This document shows, piece after piece, positions 24,633 to 33,788 of a stretch of DNA of 64,000 nucleotides (positions within the stretch are counted from its first letter, which is position 1; each line of letters opens with the position of its first letter). Source of the DNA: Bradyrhizobium sp. Arg816. GTDB lineage: Bacteria > Pseudomonadota > Alphaproteobacteria > Rhizobiales > Xanthobacteraceae. The DNA is taken from positions 62,001 through 126,000 of the forward strand of contig NZ_JAPRAQ010000009.1 in NCBI RefSeq assembly GCF_029989365.1, written 5' to 3'. The translations under genes were made by a program, and so were the position numbers. The notes beneath the pieces are model-generated. The model was not told the origin of the DNA, did no database searches, and saw nothing but the letters and a program-made list of their open reading frames with translations.

Positions 24633-26000
24633 TTATTCCGCGGCATCGCGCGGCTGCACCTTCCAGGCGCCGGCCGCGGGCCGCTGCAGCCCGAGATTTT
24701 CGCGGAGTGTCTTGCCCCGATACTCCTTCTGGAACAAGCCGCGCCGTTGTAGCTCCGGCACGACGTGTTGCACGAAGTCCGCATAGGAGCCGGGCACATA
24801 GGTCGCGGCGATGACGAACCCGTCGCAGCCACGCTCGACGAACATCTCTTCCAGCCTGTCCGCGATCTCCTTGGGACCGCCGACCATGGCGTCGTGCACC
24901 TGGCCGCGGCCGGAGAAGGTGACGAAGTCGCGCGCGCTTGGATTGCTCTTGCCGGAATTCTTCAGCACGCCGTCGCGGATGCCCAGAATGCCCTGCATGC
25001 TCTTCAGCTCGTCCGTCGTCAACGGCTCGTCGAGGTCCTTGGAGGCGAAATCGTAGTTGAGCGCTTCAGCCAGCAGCGACAGCGCGTCGATCTCGAGCGG
25101 CAGCTTGTTGATCAGCGCCATCCTGTCCTCGGCCTCGGCCTTGGTCGCGGCGCAGACCGGCGTCGTCAAATTGCAAAGGCGCATCTGATCGGGATCGCGG
25201 CCAGCCTTGGCTGCCTCGTTTCGAACGGCGGCATAACCTTCCTTGGCACCGGCGAGATTGCGCGCGGCCGTGAAGATCACCTCGCCCCAATGGCCGGCAA
25301 AGCGCTGGCCGCGGCCGGATGCGCCGGCCTGGATGATGACGGGATGGCCCTGATCCGAGCGCGGCACGGTGAAGGGACCACGGGACTTGAAGGCCGCTCC
25401 CTTGTGATCGAGCCGCTTCACCTTGGCCGGATCGGCAAAGCGGCCGCTTGTCTTGTCCATGATGAGCGCGCTGTCTTCCCAGGTGTCCCAATGCCCGAGC
25501 ACGACCTCCATGAATTCGTCGGCGCGGTCGTAGCGCGAATCATGTTCGGGATGGGAATCGCGGCCCATGTTGAGCGCCTCGCCGTCATTGAGCGAGGTCA
25601 CAACGTTCCAGCCCGCGCGCCCCCCGGACATCAAATCGAGGGTTGCGAAGCGGCGCGCAACGTCGAACGGCTCGTAATAGGTGGTCGAGCAAGTGGCGCC
25701 GAGGCCGAGCTTGTCGGTGACCAGCCCCATCGTGGTCAGCACGATCAGCGGATCCATCTTCACGCAGCGGATGCCGTATTCGACGGTATGGGCATGATCG
25801 TTGCCGTAACGATCGGGCATCGCCAGCCGATCGTCGAAGAACGCCATGTGGAACTTGCCGGCTTCGAGGATCTTGGCGATCTCTTGATAATAGTCCGCCG
25901 ACATCGAATCGTCGCGCGAGTCCGGATGCCGCCACGAGCTCGGCAAATTCGTGCAGTTCTGCGCCTGGAGGAAGCCGACCAGTACCATCTGCCGCGTCAT
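24633..26000 (-). CDS. LLM-class flavin-dependent monooxygenase (NtaA-like)
   Basis: A 455-residue luciferase-like monooxygenase using reduced FMN and O2. Typical stretches: GFLQAQNCTNLPSSWRHPDSRDD near the N-terminus, SGGRAGWNVVTSLNDGEALN (flavin/substrate region, about residues 125-145), YDRADEFMEVVLGHWDTWEDSA, and HPVIIQAGASGRGQRFAGHWGEVIF. Start at 26000 follows from similarity and a GGGAGAAT upstream; the longer frame to 26090 runs into the preceding gene. Between an Ldh-type dehydrogenase and a FAH-family hydrolase in one operon. Paralogous in family, not near-identical, to the enzyme at 5908-7287. Confidence 0.92.
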   Translation of the reverse strand: MTRQMVLVGFLQAQNCTNLPSSWRHPDSRDDSMSADYYQEIAKILEAGKFHMAFFDDRLAMPDRYGNDHAHTVEYGIRCVKMDPLIVLTTMGLVTDKLGLGATCSTTYYEPFDVARRFATLDLMSGGRAGWNVVTSLNDGEALNMGRDSHPEHDSRYDRADEFMEVVLGHWDTWEDSALIMDKTSGRFADPAKVKRLDHKGAAFKSRGPFTVPRSDQGHPVIIQAGASGRGQRFAGHWGEVIFTAARNLAGAKEGYAAVRNEAAKAGRDPDQMRLCNLTTPVCAATKAEAEDRMALINKLPLEIDALSLLAEALNYDFASKDLDEPLTTDELKSMQGILGIRDGVLKNSGKSNPSARDFVTFSGRGQVHDAMVGGPKEIADRLEEMFVERGCDGFVIAATYVPGSYADFVQHVVPELQRRGLFQKEYRGKTLRENLGLQRPAAGAWKVQPRDAAE

Positions 26001-26019
26001 GCTATTCTCCCAAATTCCA

Positions 26020-27072
26020 TCACGCCAGATCGAGGACCGTGTCGAGCCGGTACTCCCCCGCCAGCGCGCGCAGTTTTTCCCAGGTCGCATCCTCGATCTC
26101 GATGCCGTCGCGCAGGCGTTGCTGCGCGCGCAATCCCTCGATCTCGCCGGGATAGTACACGCCCTTGCTGCCTTCGGAGGGTGGCGTCGATTTCAGATAG
26201 CGCGCGAATTCGGCGACCTCGCGCTTGAAATCCTTCAGCGGACGGAACGCGGCGACGTTGAACACCGCCATGAAGCATCCGTCATTGTGACGTCCGGTCG
26301 GTTCGACGCCGAAGCCGAGGCCGGTCAGCAGGCCGCAAAGCACCTCGACCATCGCGGCGAGACCGCTGCCCTTGTAGCCCTCGGTGCCGCCGAGCGGCAG
26401 CAGCGCGCCGCCCTTGCGATATTGCGTGGGGTCGGTGGTGTGCCGTCCCTCGGCATCGATGATCCACCCGGTCGGAATCTCCTCGCCGCGGGCGACCGCG
26501 AGCTGGATCTTGCCGGCCGCAACCGCCGAGGTCGCCATGTCGAGATAGAACGGCGCATCCAGATCGGACGGCACCGCGATCGAGATCGGGTTGGTGCCAA
26601 GCCGCGCCTCCTTGCCGCCGAACGGCGCCACGTGCTTTGGCGAGCGGCCGGAATCCGCCGTCGCAATCCCGATCATGCCTTCGCGCATCGCCATCAACGG
26701 ATAGGCGGCGAGGCGGCCGACATGGCTTTGCCGGAACACGGTGCAGGCGGCGACGTTCGCCGTCTTCGCCTTCTCGATCGTCAGCGCCATCGCCTTGGCG
26801 TTGACATGGAAGCCGAACCCCCATTGGCCGTCGATCACGGTCGTGGTCGGGGATTCCTGGACGATGGTCCATTTGGCGCCGGGCACGATATGGCCGGCCT
26901 TGATGCGGTCGATGTAGGTCGGAACCGCGATCACGCCATGAGAGTCGTGGCCGGCGAGGTTGGCGTTGACGCAGCCTGTGGCCACCGCATCGGCCTCCTC
27001 CTCGGAAGCTCCGGCTGCCCGGAGCAGCGCGGCGCTGATGAGCGTGAGGCGGTCTGCCTTGACGATGGGCAT
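26020..27072 (-). CDS. Ldh-family (malate/L-sulfolactate type) oxidoreductase
   Basis: A 350-residue NAD(P)-dependent dehydrogenase of the YlbC/ComC/malate-L-lactate family, unrelated to classical LDH. Motifs: HDSHGVIAVPTYIDRIKAGHI (His and Arg of the substrate site, about residues 42-62), GFHVNAKAMALTIEKAK, CTVFRQSHVGRLAAYPLMAMREGMIGI (about 115-141) and LGTNPISIAVPSD. Oxidises a 2-hydroxy acid or reduces the 2-oxo acid, or a cyclic imine, in the cytoplasm. First gene of the operon with the flavin monooxygenase and FAH-family hydrolase; the set looks like a catabolic module for one organic compound. Confidence 0.92.
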   Translation of the reverse strand: MPIVKADRLTLISAALLRAAGASEEEADAVATGCVNANLAGHDSHGVIAVPTYIDRIKAGHIVPGAKWTIVQESPTTTVIDGQWGFGFHVNAKAMALTIEKAKTANVAACTVFRQSHVGRLAAYPLMAMREGMIGIATADSGRSPKHVAPFGGKEARLGTNPISIAVPSDLDAPFYLDMATSAVAAGKIQLAVARGEEIPTGWIIDAEGRHTTDPTQYRKGGALLPLGGTEGYKGSGLAAMVEVLCGLLTGLGFGVEPTGRHNDGCFMAVFNVAAFRPLKDFKREVAEFARYLKSTPPSEGSKGVYYPGEIEGLRAQQRLRDGIEIEDATWEKLRALAGEYRLDTVLDLA

Positions 27073-27328
27073 GGTGTTCCCTCGGCATTGTGCCCTTAAC
27101 GGGCTGCTTGTTGGGAGCCATCGTCTCAAAGCGTGGGAGCGATATCAATCTCCCGTAAACCAATACAGGGCTGCAAATTCGTAAAGAGAGCGCGCTTTTG
27201 GTCGAAGAGTCCTCCCGTGTGGCGGCATTCCCGACAGTTTGGCGCCGGCCGTTCGCAGCTCGTTCACTTTGATCGAGGGTTTGCAGCGCGCAATAACGAC
27301 CACTTAGGCGGTCGCCGTTCATAACTCA

Positions 27329-27359
27329 CCCGGGAGAAATAGGCAGAAATGCCCGGGAG
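27329..27359 (+). promoter_or_regulatory. Direct repeat CCCGGGAG just before the GAF/GGDEF/EAL gene
   Basis: CCCGGGAG occurs at 27329-27336 and 27352-27359, 23 bases apart, each copy palindromic in its first six bases; AGAAAT follows the first and occurs again between. The second copy overlaps the only plausible ribosome-binding purines before the GTG start at 27368, so it could affect translation. The rest of the 295-base gap (27073-27367) shows no gene and no clear promoter. Confidence 0.35.
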
Positions 27360-27367
27360 CTGAGATC

Positions 27368-30300
27368 GTGCCGACGACCCTCGCGCGCACCTTTGCGGCG
27401 TTGAGCGCCATCAACGAGGCGATCCTCTACGCGAAATCGCCGGACGAGCTGTACCAGAAGGTCTGCGACGCCGGGTTTTCGAGCGGGGACTTCTTGGCCG
27501 TTGCCGTGTTTCTGGTGCGGCCGGACGGCCAGCGGCTGTGCTTTGCGGCCGGTTGCGGCGATGACGTTGCGCGGCTGCGTTCGCTTGAGATCACCACTGT
27601 CTCCGGCACACCCGAGGGAGCGGGTGTCGGCGGCGAGGCCTTTCGCAATCAGAAGCTGAGCATCAGCAACGATTACCTGAATGATCCTCGCTCGCTGGCG
27701 TGGCGCGAGGGCGCAGCCAAGGCCCACATCGGCGCGGCTGCGGCGCTGCCGCTGCTCTGCAACGGCAAGAGCGTCGGCGTGCTGTATGTGACCCGCAGCG
27801 AGGCCGGCTCGCTGAACGAGCAGATGGTCTCGCTGTTCGAGCGCATGTCGGCCAACATCTCCTATGCGCTGGACAATTTCGCGCGCGAGACCGCGCGGCA
27901 GACCAGCGAGCTCGCGACGCGGCGGCTCAACCGCATGTTCGGCGCGCTCAGCGCGACCAACGAAGCCATCCTGCGTGCGAAGACCGAGCGGGAATTGTAT
28001 CAGCTCGTGTGCGACGCCTCGGTGCACGGCGGCAAGTCGCTGGCGACCTTCGTTCTGCTGAAGGAGCAGGACTCGCATTGGTTGAAGCCTGTCGCCGGCA
28101 CCGGCGAGAATCTGGAGATCGTGGCGCGGACCCAATACTCCGTCGATCCCGAGAATCCCTATGGCCGCGGCATCTCCGGCGAGGTGTTTCGAACGCAGAA
28201 GCCCCATGTCGAACGCGATCTCGCGCGTCGCACCAGGGGAACGCCGTGGGAGCAGGCCTATCTCAGCACGGGTGTTGCCGCCTGCATCGCGGCTCCCCTG
28301 ATCCGGAACGGCGAGAGCATCGGCGTCATCCTGTCCTTCCTCAGCCAGTCCTGGGCGAAGGACGAGGGCGTCGTCGCACTCATGCTGCGCATCGCCGAGA
28401 ATGTCTGCTTCGCGATCGACAATTTCGACCGTGAGGCCGAGAAGGCGCGGATCGCCGAGGAGGAAGACCGCCTGGCGCGCATGTACGCGGCGCTGAGCGC
28501 GACCAATGAGGCGATCCTGCGCGCACGCTCGCGGGCCGAGCTCTTCGACCTCGTTTGCGAAGCGACGGCGAAAGGCGCCAAGTTCACCTCGGCCAACATC
28601 GCGCTCGTCGATCACGATGCCGAGCTGCTCCGCGTCGTCGCCTGCTACGGGCCGAACGCGGAGATGGTCCGCACCTTCAAGTTCTCCACCTCCGACCAGA
28701 TGCCCGAGGGGCGCGGGCTGACTGGGACTGCCTTCCGGACGCGCCAGCCCTGCCTCAGCAACGACGTGCTGTCCGACGACCGGATCGCGCCCTGGGCGGC
28801 CAACGCTCGTCGGAACGGCATCGGATCCTCCGCGGCGCTGCCGCTGTTCAATGGCGACAGAGTCGAAGGCGTCTTCCTCTTCAACTCGCCGGAACGCGGC
28901 ACGTTCACGCCCGAATTCGTCGAGCTGCTGCAACGGCTCCAGGCCAATGTCGCCTTCGCGCTCGAGAACTTCGATCGCGCGGACGAGAAGGCAAAGGCCG
29001 AGATGCAGCGCAACCGTCTTCGAGGCATGTTGGAGGCGCTGAGCGCGACCAACGAAGCGATCATGCGCGTGAAGTCCCGCGCCGAGTTGTTCGAGGCTGT
29101 GTGCGAGGCCGCCGTCCTCGGCGGCACGTTCACGTCTGCCACCATCGCCATGGTCGATCCGACGGGACGCCATCTCGATATCGCCGTCACCAAGGGCGAG
29201 TGCCGCAGTCACGTCGAGAACTGGCGTTTCGCCACGTCCGCCGATGAGCCCGAAGGACGGGGGCTCGCCGGCACTGCATTTCGCAGCAAGACACCTTGCG
29301 TCGCGAACGAACTCCTCACGGACGTTCGTGCGACGTATTGGCGTCGAATCGCACGGGATCAAGGCACGAAATCCGGTGGCTGCTTCCCGCTGCTCAAGAA
29401 CGGCACCGATGCCGTCGGCATTCTGCTCGGGCGCCTTGCGGAGAACGTCTCTTTTGCGCTCGACAATTTCGACCGGGCCGAGGAGCGGTCACGGGCCGAG
29501 GCGCAGAAGGAGCGCCTGACGCGCATGTTCGCCGCGCTGAGCGCCACCAATGAAGCGATCGTGCGGGCCAAGTCGCGCACCGAGCTGTTCGAGCTGGTGT
29601 GTCAGGCCGCGTCCACCGGCGGCAAGTTCACCTCGACGACCATTGCGCTCGCCAAGGCCGACAGCGACCAGCTCGCGATCGTCGCGGCCGCCGGGCCGTC
29701 CGCCGAGACCACGAGGAACGTTCGTCTCTCCATCGACGCCGACCGACCCGAAGGGCGCGGTATGAGCGGCACCGCGTTCCGCACCCGGCAGCCCTGTGTC
29801 AGCAACGACTATGTCAACGACAGCCGTGTGAGCGCTTTCCATGCCGTCCTGCAAGGCGACGGCGCGCGCTCCGGCGCGGCGTTCCCGCTGATCACGCACG
29901 ACAAGGCCGTCGGCGTCATGATCTACATGTCGACCGAGCAGGACACTTTCACCGCCGAGTTCGTCGAGCTGCTGCAGCGTCTCGCCGACAACGTCTCCTT
30001 CGCGATGGAGAATTTCGATCGCGCGGACGAGAAGAACGAGGCTGACGAGCGGATCGAATACCTCGCCTCGCATGACAGCCTGACCGACCTGCCGAACCGC
30101 GAGACCTTCAACGGGCTGTTGCGGGAGGCGATCGACGAAGCTCAACGCCACGATCACCGTTTCGCGGTGTTGTTCATCGATCTCGACCGCTTCAAGGTCA
30201 TCAACGATTCGCTCGGCCATGAGGCCGGCGACTTGCTGCTGCTCGAAGTGGGGAGCCGGCTGCGCGGTGCGCTGCGGGAAACCGACGTGGTCGCACGCCT

Positions 30301-31432
30301 CGGCGGCGACGAGTTCGTGGTGATCCTCGACCAGTGCGGTGAGATCGACGACGTCCAGCGCATCGCGACCGGGCTGCTCGTGGCGCTCGCCGAGCCCATG
30401 GAGCTGGCCGGTCACGAATGCCACACCACGGCCTCGATCGGCATCGCGATGTATCCGGCCAACGGCTCCGACGTCCAGACGCTGACCAAGAACGCCGACA
30501 TGGCGATGTATCTCGCCAAGGAAGACGGCAAGAACGGCTATCGCTTTTTCTCCAATGAGGTGAAGACGCAGTCGATCGAGCGGCTGTCGCTCGAGAGCGC
30601 GCTGCGCCGTGGGCTGGAACGCGAGCAGTTCTCGCTGAACTACCAGCCCAAGGTGGACATGGAGACCGGCCAGATCACCGGCGTGGAAGCGCTGCTGCGC
30701 TGGACGCACCCGGATCTCGGCAGCATCTCGCCGGCGCAGTTCATTCCGCTCGCGGAAGAGACCGGGCTGATCGTGCCGATCGGCCGCTGGGTGGTCAAAG
30801 AGGCCTGCGCGCAGGCCATGGCCTGGCAGCGCCGTGGCCTGTTGCCGGTGTCGATGGCGGTCAACCTGTCGCCGCGGCAGTTTGTCGACGAACATTTGTT
30901 GCAGGACGTCGACGAGGCGCTGGCGGCCTCCGGCATGTCGCCGGTGCTGCTCCAGCTCGAGGTCACCGAGAGCATGATGATGCGCAATGTCGGTCGCGCG
31001 CTGAAGGTGCTCGACGCCATCCAGAGCCGCGGCATCCGCCTCGCCATCGACGATTTCGGCACCGGCTATTCGTCGATGTCGCTGATGAAGCATTTTCCGA
31101 TCGACACCATCAAGATCGATCGCTCCTTCGTGCGCGACCTGCCGCAGGATTCGGAGGACCAGGCGATCGCGCAGGCGATCATCAGCATGGGCAAGGCGCT
31201 CGGCATGACCGTGGTCGCCGAAGGCGTCGAGAACGCCGAGCAGGAGGCGTTCCTGCGCACCCATGGCTGCGACGAGATGCAGGGCTTCCTCATCTCCAGG
31301 CCGGTGCCGGCGCGGCAGATGGCCGAGCTGCTGCGGCCGATGGAGCTGCCTGTCGCACCGCCGCTTCAGCCGGAGCCGGACCTCGCTGCGACCGAGGCCG
31401 CGGCGTTACGGTTGAAACGCGCTGTCATCTGA
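27368..31432 (+). CDS. c-di-GMP signalling protein: five GAF domains, GGDEF, EAL
   Basis: A 1354-residue soluble sensor that can make or break cyclic di-GMP. Five tandem units of about 183 residues begin at about 10, 193, 374, 557 and 723, each opening with ALSA(T/I)NEAI(L/M/V) and holding one GAF domain. GGDEF domain about 895-1065: intact GGDEF near 976 with a product-inhibition RxxD (RETD) exactly 5 residues before it. EAL domain about 1085-1325: EALLRW, DDFGTGYSS and VVAEGVEN present. No membrane segment or signal peptide. The fourth GAF lacks about 17 residues found in the third and fifth. Start is GTG at 27368. The 3' end overlaps a converging small gene by 27 bases. Confidence 0.96.
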   Translation: MPTTLARTFAALSAINEAILYAKSPDELYQKVCDAGFSSGDFLAVAVFLVRPDGQRLCFAAGCGDDVARLRSLEITTVSGTPEGAGVGGEAFRNQKLSISNDYLNDPRSLAWREGAAKAHIGAAAALPLLCNGKSVGVLYVTRSEAGSLNEQMVSLFERMSANISYALDNFARETARQTSELATRRLNRMFGALSATNEAILRAKTERELYQLVCDASVHGGKSLATFVLLKEQDSHWLKPVAGTGENLEIVARTQYSVDPENPYGRGISGEVFRTQKPHVERDLARRTRGTPWEQAYLSTGVAACIAAPLIRNGESIGVILSFLSQSWAKDEGVVALMLRIAENVCFAIDNFDREAEKARIAEEEDRLARMYAALSATNEAILRARSRAELFDLVCEATAKGAKFTSANIALVDHDAELLRVVACYGPNAEMVRTFKFSTSDQMPEGRGLTGTAFRTRQPCLSNDVLSDDRIAPWAANARRNGIGSSAALPLFNGDRVEGVFLFNSPERGTFTPEFVELLQRLQANVAFALENFDRADEKAKAEMQRNRLRGMLEALSATNEAIMRVKSRAELFEAVCEAAVLGGTFTSATIAMVDPTGRHLDIAVTKGECRSHVENWRFATSADEPEGRGLAGTAFRSKTPCVANELLTDVRATYWRRIARDQGTKSGGCFPLLKNGTDAVGILLGRLAENVSFALDNFDRAEERSRAEAQKERLTRMFAALSATNEAIVRAKSRTELFELVCQAASTGGKFTSTTIALAKADSDQLAIVAAAGPSAETTRNVRLSIDADRPEGRGMSGTAFRTRQPCVSNDYVNDSRVSAFHAVLQGDGARSGAAFPLITHDKAVGVMIYMSTEQDTFTAEFVELLQRLADNVSFAMENFDRADEKNEADERIEYLASHDSLTDLPNRETFNGLLREAIDEAQRHDHRFAVLFIDLDRFKVINDSLGHEAGDLLLLEVGSRLRGALRETDVVARLGGDEFVVILDQCGEIDDVQRIATGLLVALAEPMELAGHECHTTASIGIAMYPANGSDVQTLTKNADMAMYLAKEDGKNGYRFFSNEVKTQSIERLSLESALRRGLEREQFSLNYQPKVDMETGQITGVEALLRWTHPDLGSISPAQFIPLAEETGLIVPIGRWVVKEACAQAMAWQRRGLLPVSMAVNLSPRQFVDEHLLQDVDEALAASGMSPVLLQLEVTESMMMRNVGRALKVLDAIQSRGIRLAIDDFGTGYSSMSLMKHFPIDTIKIDRSFVRDLPQDSEDQAIAQAIISMGKALGMTVVAEGVENAEQEAFLRTHGCDEMQGFLISRPVPARQMAELLRPMELPVAPPLQPEPDLAATEAAALRLKRAVI

Positions 31433-31747
31433 CGGCCGCGGGTGCAGCTCGCGGACCTCGTCTTGCTTGATTTCTGGTTTGCGCGGAAAATCATCGGGCC
31501 AGGGCTGCGAGGTTTGCTCTGCGAACAGCTCCAGGAGGGCATGCGCACCTTCGGCAAAGCTTGAGCCGTCGCCGAGGCCCAGCTCACGACACCACACCTG
31601 TCGCATCGGCTCGTGCGCGTCGACCACCGCCATCGCCGGTCCCCACCACCAGGCGGGTGCGGGCGAGCGTTCGTCCTCCGGCACGGCGTGCCATAGGACG
31701 AGTTCGTCCATCACGCGCTCGAATTGCAGGCTTGCGGCCTGATGCAT
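31406..31747 (-). CDS. Hypothetical protein, 113 aa, tryptophan-rich
   Basis: I do not recognise a family. The protein is acidic, with no signal peptide or membrane segment, and has a Trp-rich stretch (LVLWHAV...PAWWWGPAM, about residues 17-39). Codon use fits the neighbours and the opposite strand offers nothing better, so it is probably a real small gene. It converges on the GAF/GGDEF/EAL gene and overlaps its last 27 bases. An independent role cannot be stated. Confidence 0.55.
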   Translation of the reverse strand: MHQAASLQFERVMDELVLWHAVPEDERSPAPAWWWGPAMAVVDAHEPMRQVWCRELGLGDGSSFAEGAHALLELFAEQTSQPWPDDFPRKPEIKQDEVRELHPRPSDDSAFQP

Positions 31748-31969
31748 TCGCTCCGTGCTCCCTGGGCCGTGCCTGAAAGCAGGCCGATGCCCGGACTCGA
31801 TCGTGGCCTTCGCTGTGAAGAACAGGCTCGCGCTATTGGCGGAGCCTCACATGCCGCTTCCATTGGCGGCCATAAGAGCAACATGCGGCGGTCGGGACAT
31901 GCGCCGCCGCCGGCTGTGATCTCTCTTTAGCCGCTCAGGGGCCCGACCGGCAAGTCGCAATACGGGCGT

Positions 31970-32962
31970 CTAGCGCGTCCTGAGCGGGTGCGCTGTCTGG
32001 TGCCAGGCCCAGGCAGTCCGGATCACCGTCTTTAGATCGGAATGGCGCGGTACGAAGTTCAGCACTTTTCGCGCGGCGGAGGCATCGGCGACCAGATAGG
32101 TGGGATCGCCGGCGCGACGCGGCTTCATGGTGTGCGGCACCTCGCGCCCGGTCTCCTGCCTGATGGCGTTCAGGATCTCGCGGACCGAAAAGCCGGAGCC
32201 GGTGCCCAGATTGAAGCTGCCGCCGGCGTGTCCCGTTTCCAGGAGCTTCAGTGCTGCGACATGCGCCGCAGCGAGGTCGGTGACGTGGATGTAGTCGCGG
32301 ATCGCGGTGCCGTCCGGCGTGTCGTAATCGTCGCCGAACACGGCGAAGTCGACATGGCCCTGGAGCGCCATCATGGCGCGCGGAATGAGATGCGTTTCGT
32401 TGTCACGCAACTCGCCGATGCCGCCGGCCGGGTCGGCGCCGCTGGCGTTGAAGTAGCGCAGGCAGAACGCGCCGAAGCCATAGGCTGCGCGATAATCGGC
32501 GAGCATGCGCTCGATCATCCATTTCGACGCGCCATAGGGATTGATCGGTGCGCAGGGGAAGTCCTCCGGCAGCTCCTTGGAATCGGCGTTGCCGTAGACG
32601 GCGCCGGTCGAGGAGAACACGATGCGCTGGCAGCCTGCGTTGCGCATCGCCTGCAGCAGCGACAGCGTGCCCTGGACGTTGTTGATGTAGTATTTTTGCG
32701 GGTCGGTCATGGACTCGCCGACGAGGCTTGCCGCCGCGAAATGCATCACCGCCGTGAATTTGTGGTCGGCGAAGGCGCGCGCCAGCGCGGCGCCGTCGAG
32801 CAGGTCGCCCGTCACCAGCGGGCCGGCGACGAAGCTGCGATGGCCTGTCGAGAGATTGTCATAAACGACGGGCTGATAGCCGGCGGCAGACAGTGCGCGG
32901 CAGGCATGCGAGCCAATATAGCCCGCGCCTCCTGTGACGAGGACGGTCGGTCGGTCGATCAT
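31970..32962 (-). CDS. galE: UDP-glucose 4-epimerase
   Basis: A 330-residue SDR enzyme interconverting UDP-glucose and UDP-galactose, giving galactose units for polysaccharide. Seen: NAD-binding VTGGAGYIGSHACRAL (about residues 9-24), the VMHFAAASLVGESM segment, Ser in FSSTGAVYG, catalytic Tyr/Lys in INPYGASKWMIE (about 143-147), and the substrate loop FNASGADPAGGIGE. Located at the edge of the polysaccharide locus, 19 bases after the start of the upstream glycosyltransferase's downstream end, on the same strand, so probably in the same operon. In rhizobia this role is usually called exoB. Confidence 0.94.
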   Translation of the reverse strand: MIDRPTVLVTGGAGYIGSHACRALSAAGYQPVVYDNLSTGHRSFVAGPLVTGDLLDGAALARAFADHKFTAVMHFAAASLVGESMTDPQKYYINNVQGTLSLLQAMRNAGCQRIVFSSTGAVYGNADSKELPEDFPCAPINPYGASKWMIERMLADYRAAYGFGAFCLRYFNASGADPAGGIGELRDNETHLIPRAMMALQGHVDFAVFGDDYDTPDGTAIRDYIHVTDLAAAHVAALKLLETGHAGGSFNLGTGSGFSVREILNAIRQETGREVPHTMKPRRAGDPTYLVADASAARKVLNFVPRHSDLKTVIRTAWAWHQTAHPLRTR

Positions 32963-32981
32963 GTCGTCTTCTACTCTTCTC

Positions 32982-33788
32982 TCAGCGATTGGAAGGCCGT
33001 TTGCGGCTGAAGAGAAGATAGAGCGCGCGAGGGTTGGTGGTCAAATAGCGCCAGAGCAGGCGGCGCGGCTCGAGCCATGTGCGCCAGGCCCATTCGAGGC
33101 CGATCTTCTGCATCCATTGCGGCGCGCGGGACCGGCTGCCCGATAAAAAGTTGAACAAGCCGCCGGATGTCTTGATAACGCCAACATTGGTCAGCAGTGG
33201 CGTGTATTCCTCGACGAATGCCTGCTCATTGGGCACGCCGAGCGCGACCCAGAGATAATCCGGGGCAAGCGCGTTGATCTCCTCGACTTTCGCGCGCAGG
33301 GCGTCGCCGCGGAAATATCCGTGGCTGTGCCCCACGATCTTGAGGTTCGGATACAGCCGCTGGACATTCGCGACCGCCGCGGCGTTCTCTTCCTCGCTGG
33401 CGCCGAACATGTAGAAGGTGCGGCCGACGGCCTCGGCCTTGCGCGCGACCACGTGGAACAAATCGGTGGTCGCGACGCGCTCCGGCAGCGGAAACCAGGA
33501 TTGCAGCTTTGACGCCGCCACCAGCGGCTGGCCGTCGGCATTGATCAAATCGGCGGCGCGGAACAGGCGCTCGGTCTGCGGCTCGGTCGAGCAGCGCGCC
33601 AGCACCTCGCCATTGGCCGAGGTCAGGTACAGCGGACGGCCGATGCGATGTCTGGGATCGGTTGCCTCGATCATGAAATCGGCGGTGGCTTCCAGGTCGA
33701 GCGCGGCCATGCGAAGGCCGCCGACGGTGGTCCGCGGCACGTCGGCGGTTGCGGCCCGGCCGTCCAGATTGACGCGGCGCTCAAGCAT
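32982..33788 (-). CDS. WecB/TagA/CpsF-family glycosyltransferase
   Basis: A 268-residue GT26-type transferase that adds a sugar to a lipid-linked intermediate at the cytoplasmic face of the membrane. Family marks: LINADGQPLV, FYMFGASEEENAAAV, PDYLWVALGVPNEQAFVEEY, and the C-terminal SGGLFNFLSGSRSRAPQWMQKIGLEWAWR followed by the basic EPRRLLWRYL tail for membrane attachment. The start at 33788 overlaps the stop codon of the upstream Wzz-like gene (ATGCTTGA), which indicates translational coupling; the longer frame to 33842 lies inside that gene. Confidence 0.9.
   Translation of the reverse strand: MLERRVNLDGRAATADVPRTTVGGLRMAALDLEATADFMIEATDPRHRIGRPLYLTSANGEVLARCSTEPQTERLFRAADLINADGQPLVAASKLQSWFPLPERVATTDLFHVVARKAEAVGRTFYMFGASEEENAAAVANVQRLYPNLKIVGHSHGYFRGDALRAKVEEINALAPDYLWVALGVPNEQAFVEEYTPLLTNVGVIKTSGGLFNFLSGSRSRAPQWMQKIGLEWAWRTWLEPRRLLWRYLTTNPRALYLLFSRKRPSNR

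Noticed and set aside
27326..29362. A 678-codon open frame antisense to the GAF/GGDEF/EAL gene
   Set aside because: Composition is the usual Arg/Gly/Ala/His-rich shadow of a high-GC gene, and the plus strand carries a complete recognisable protein.
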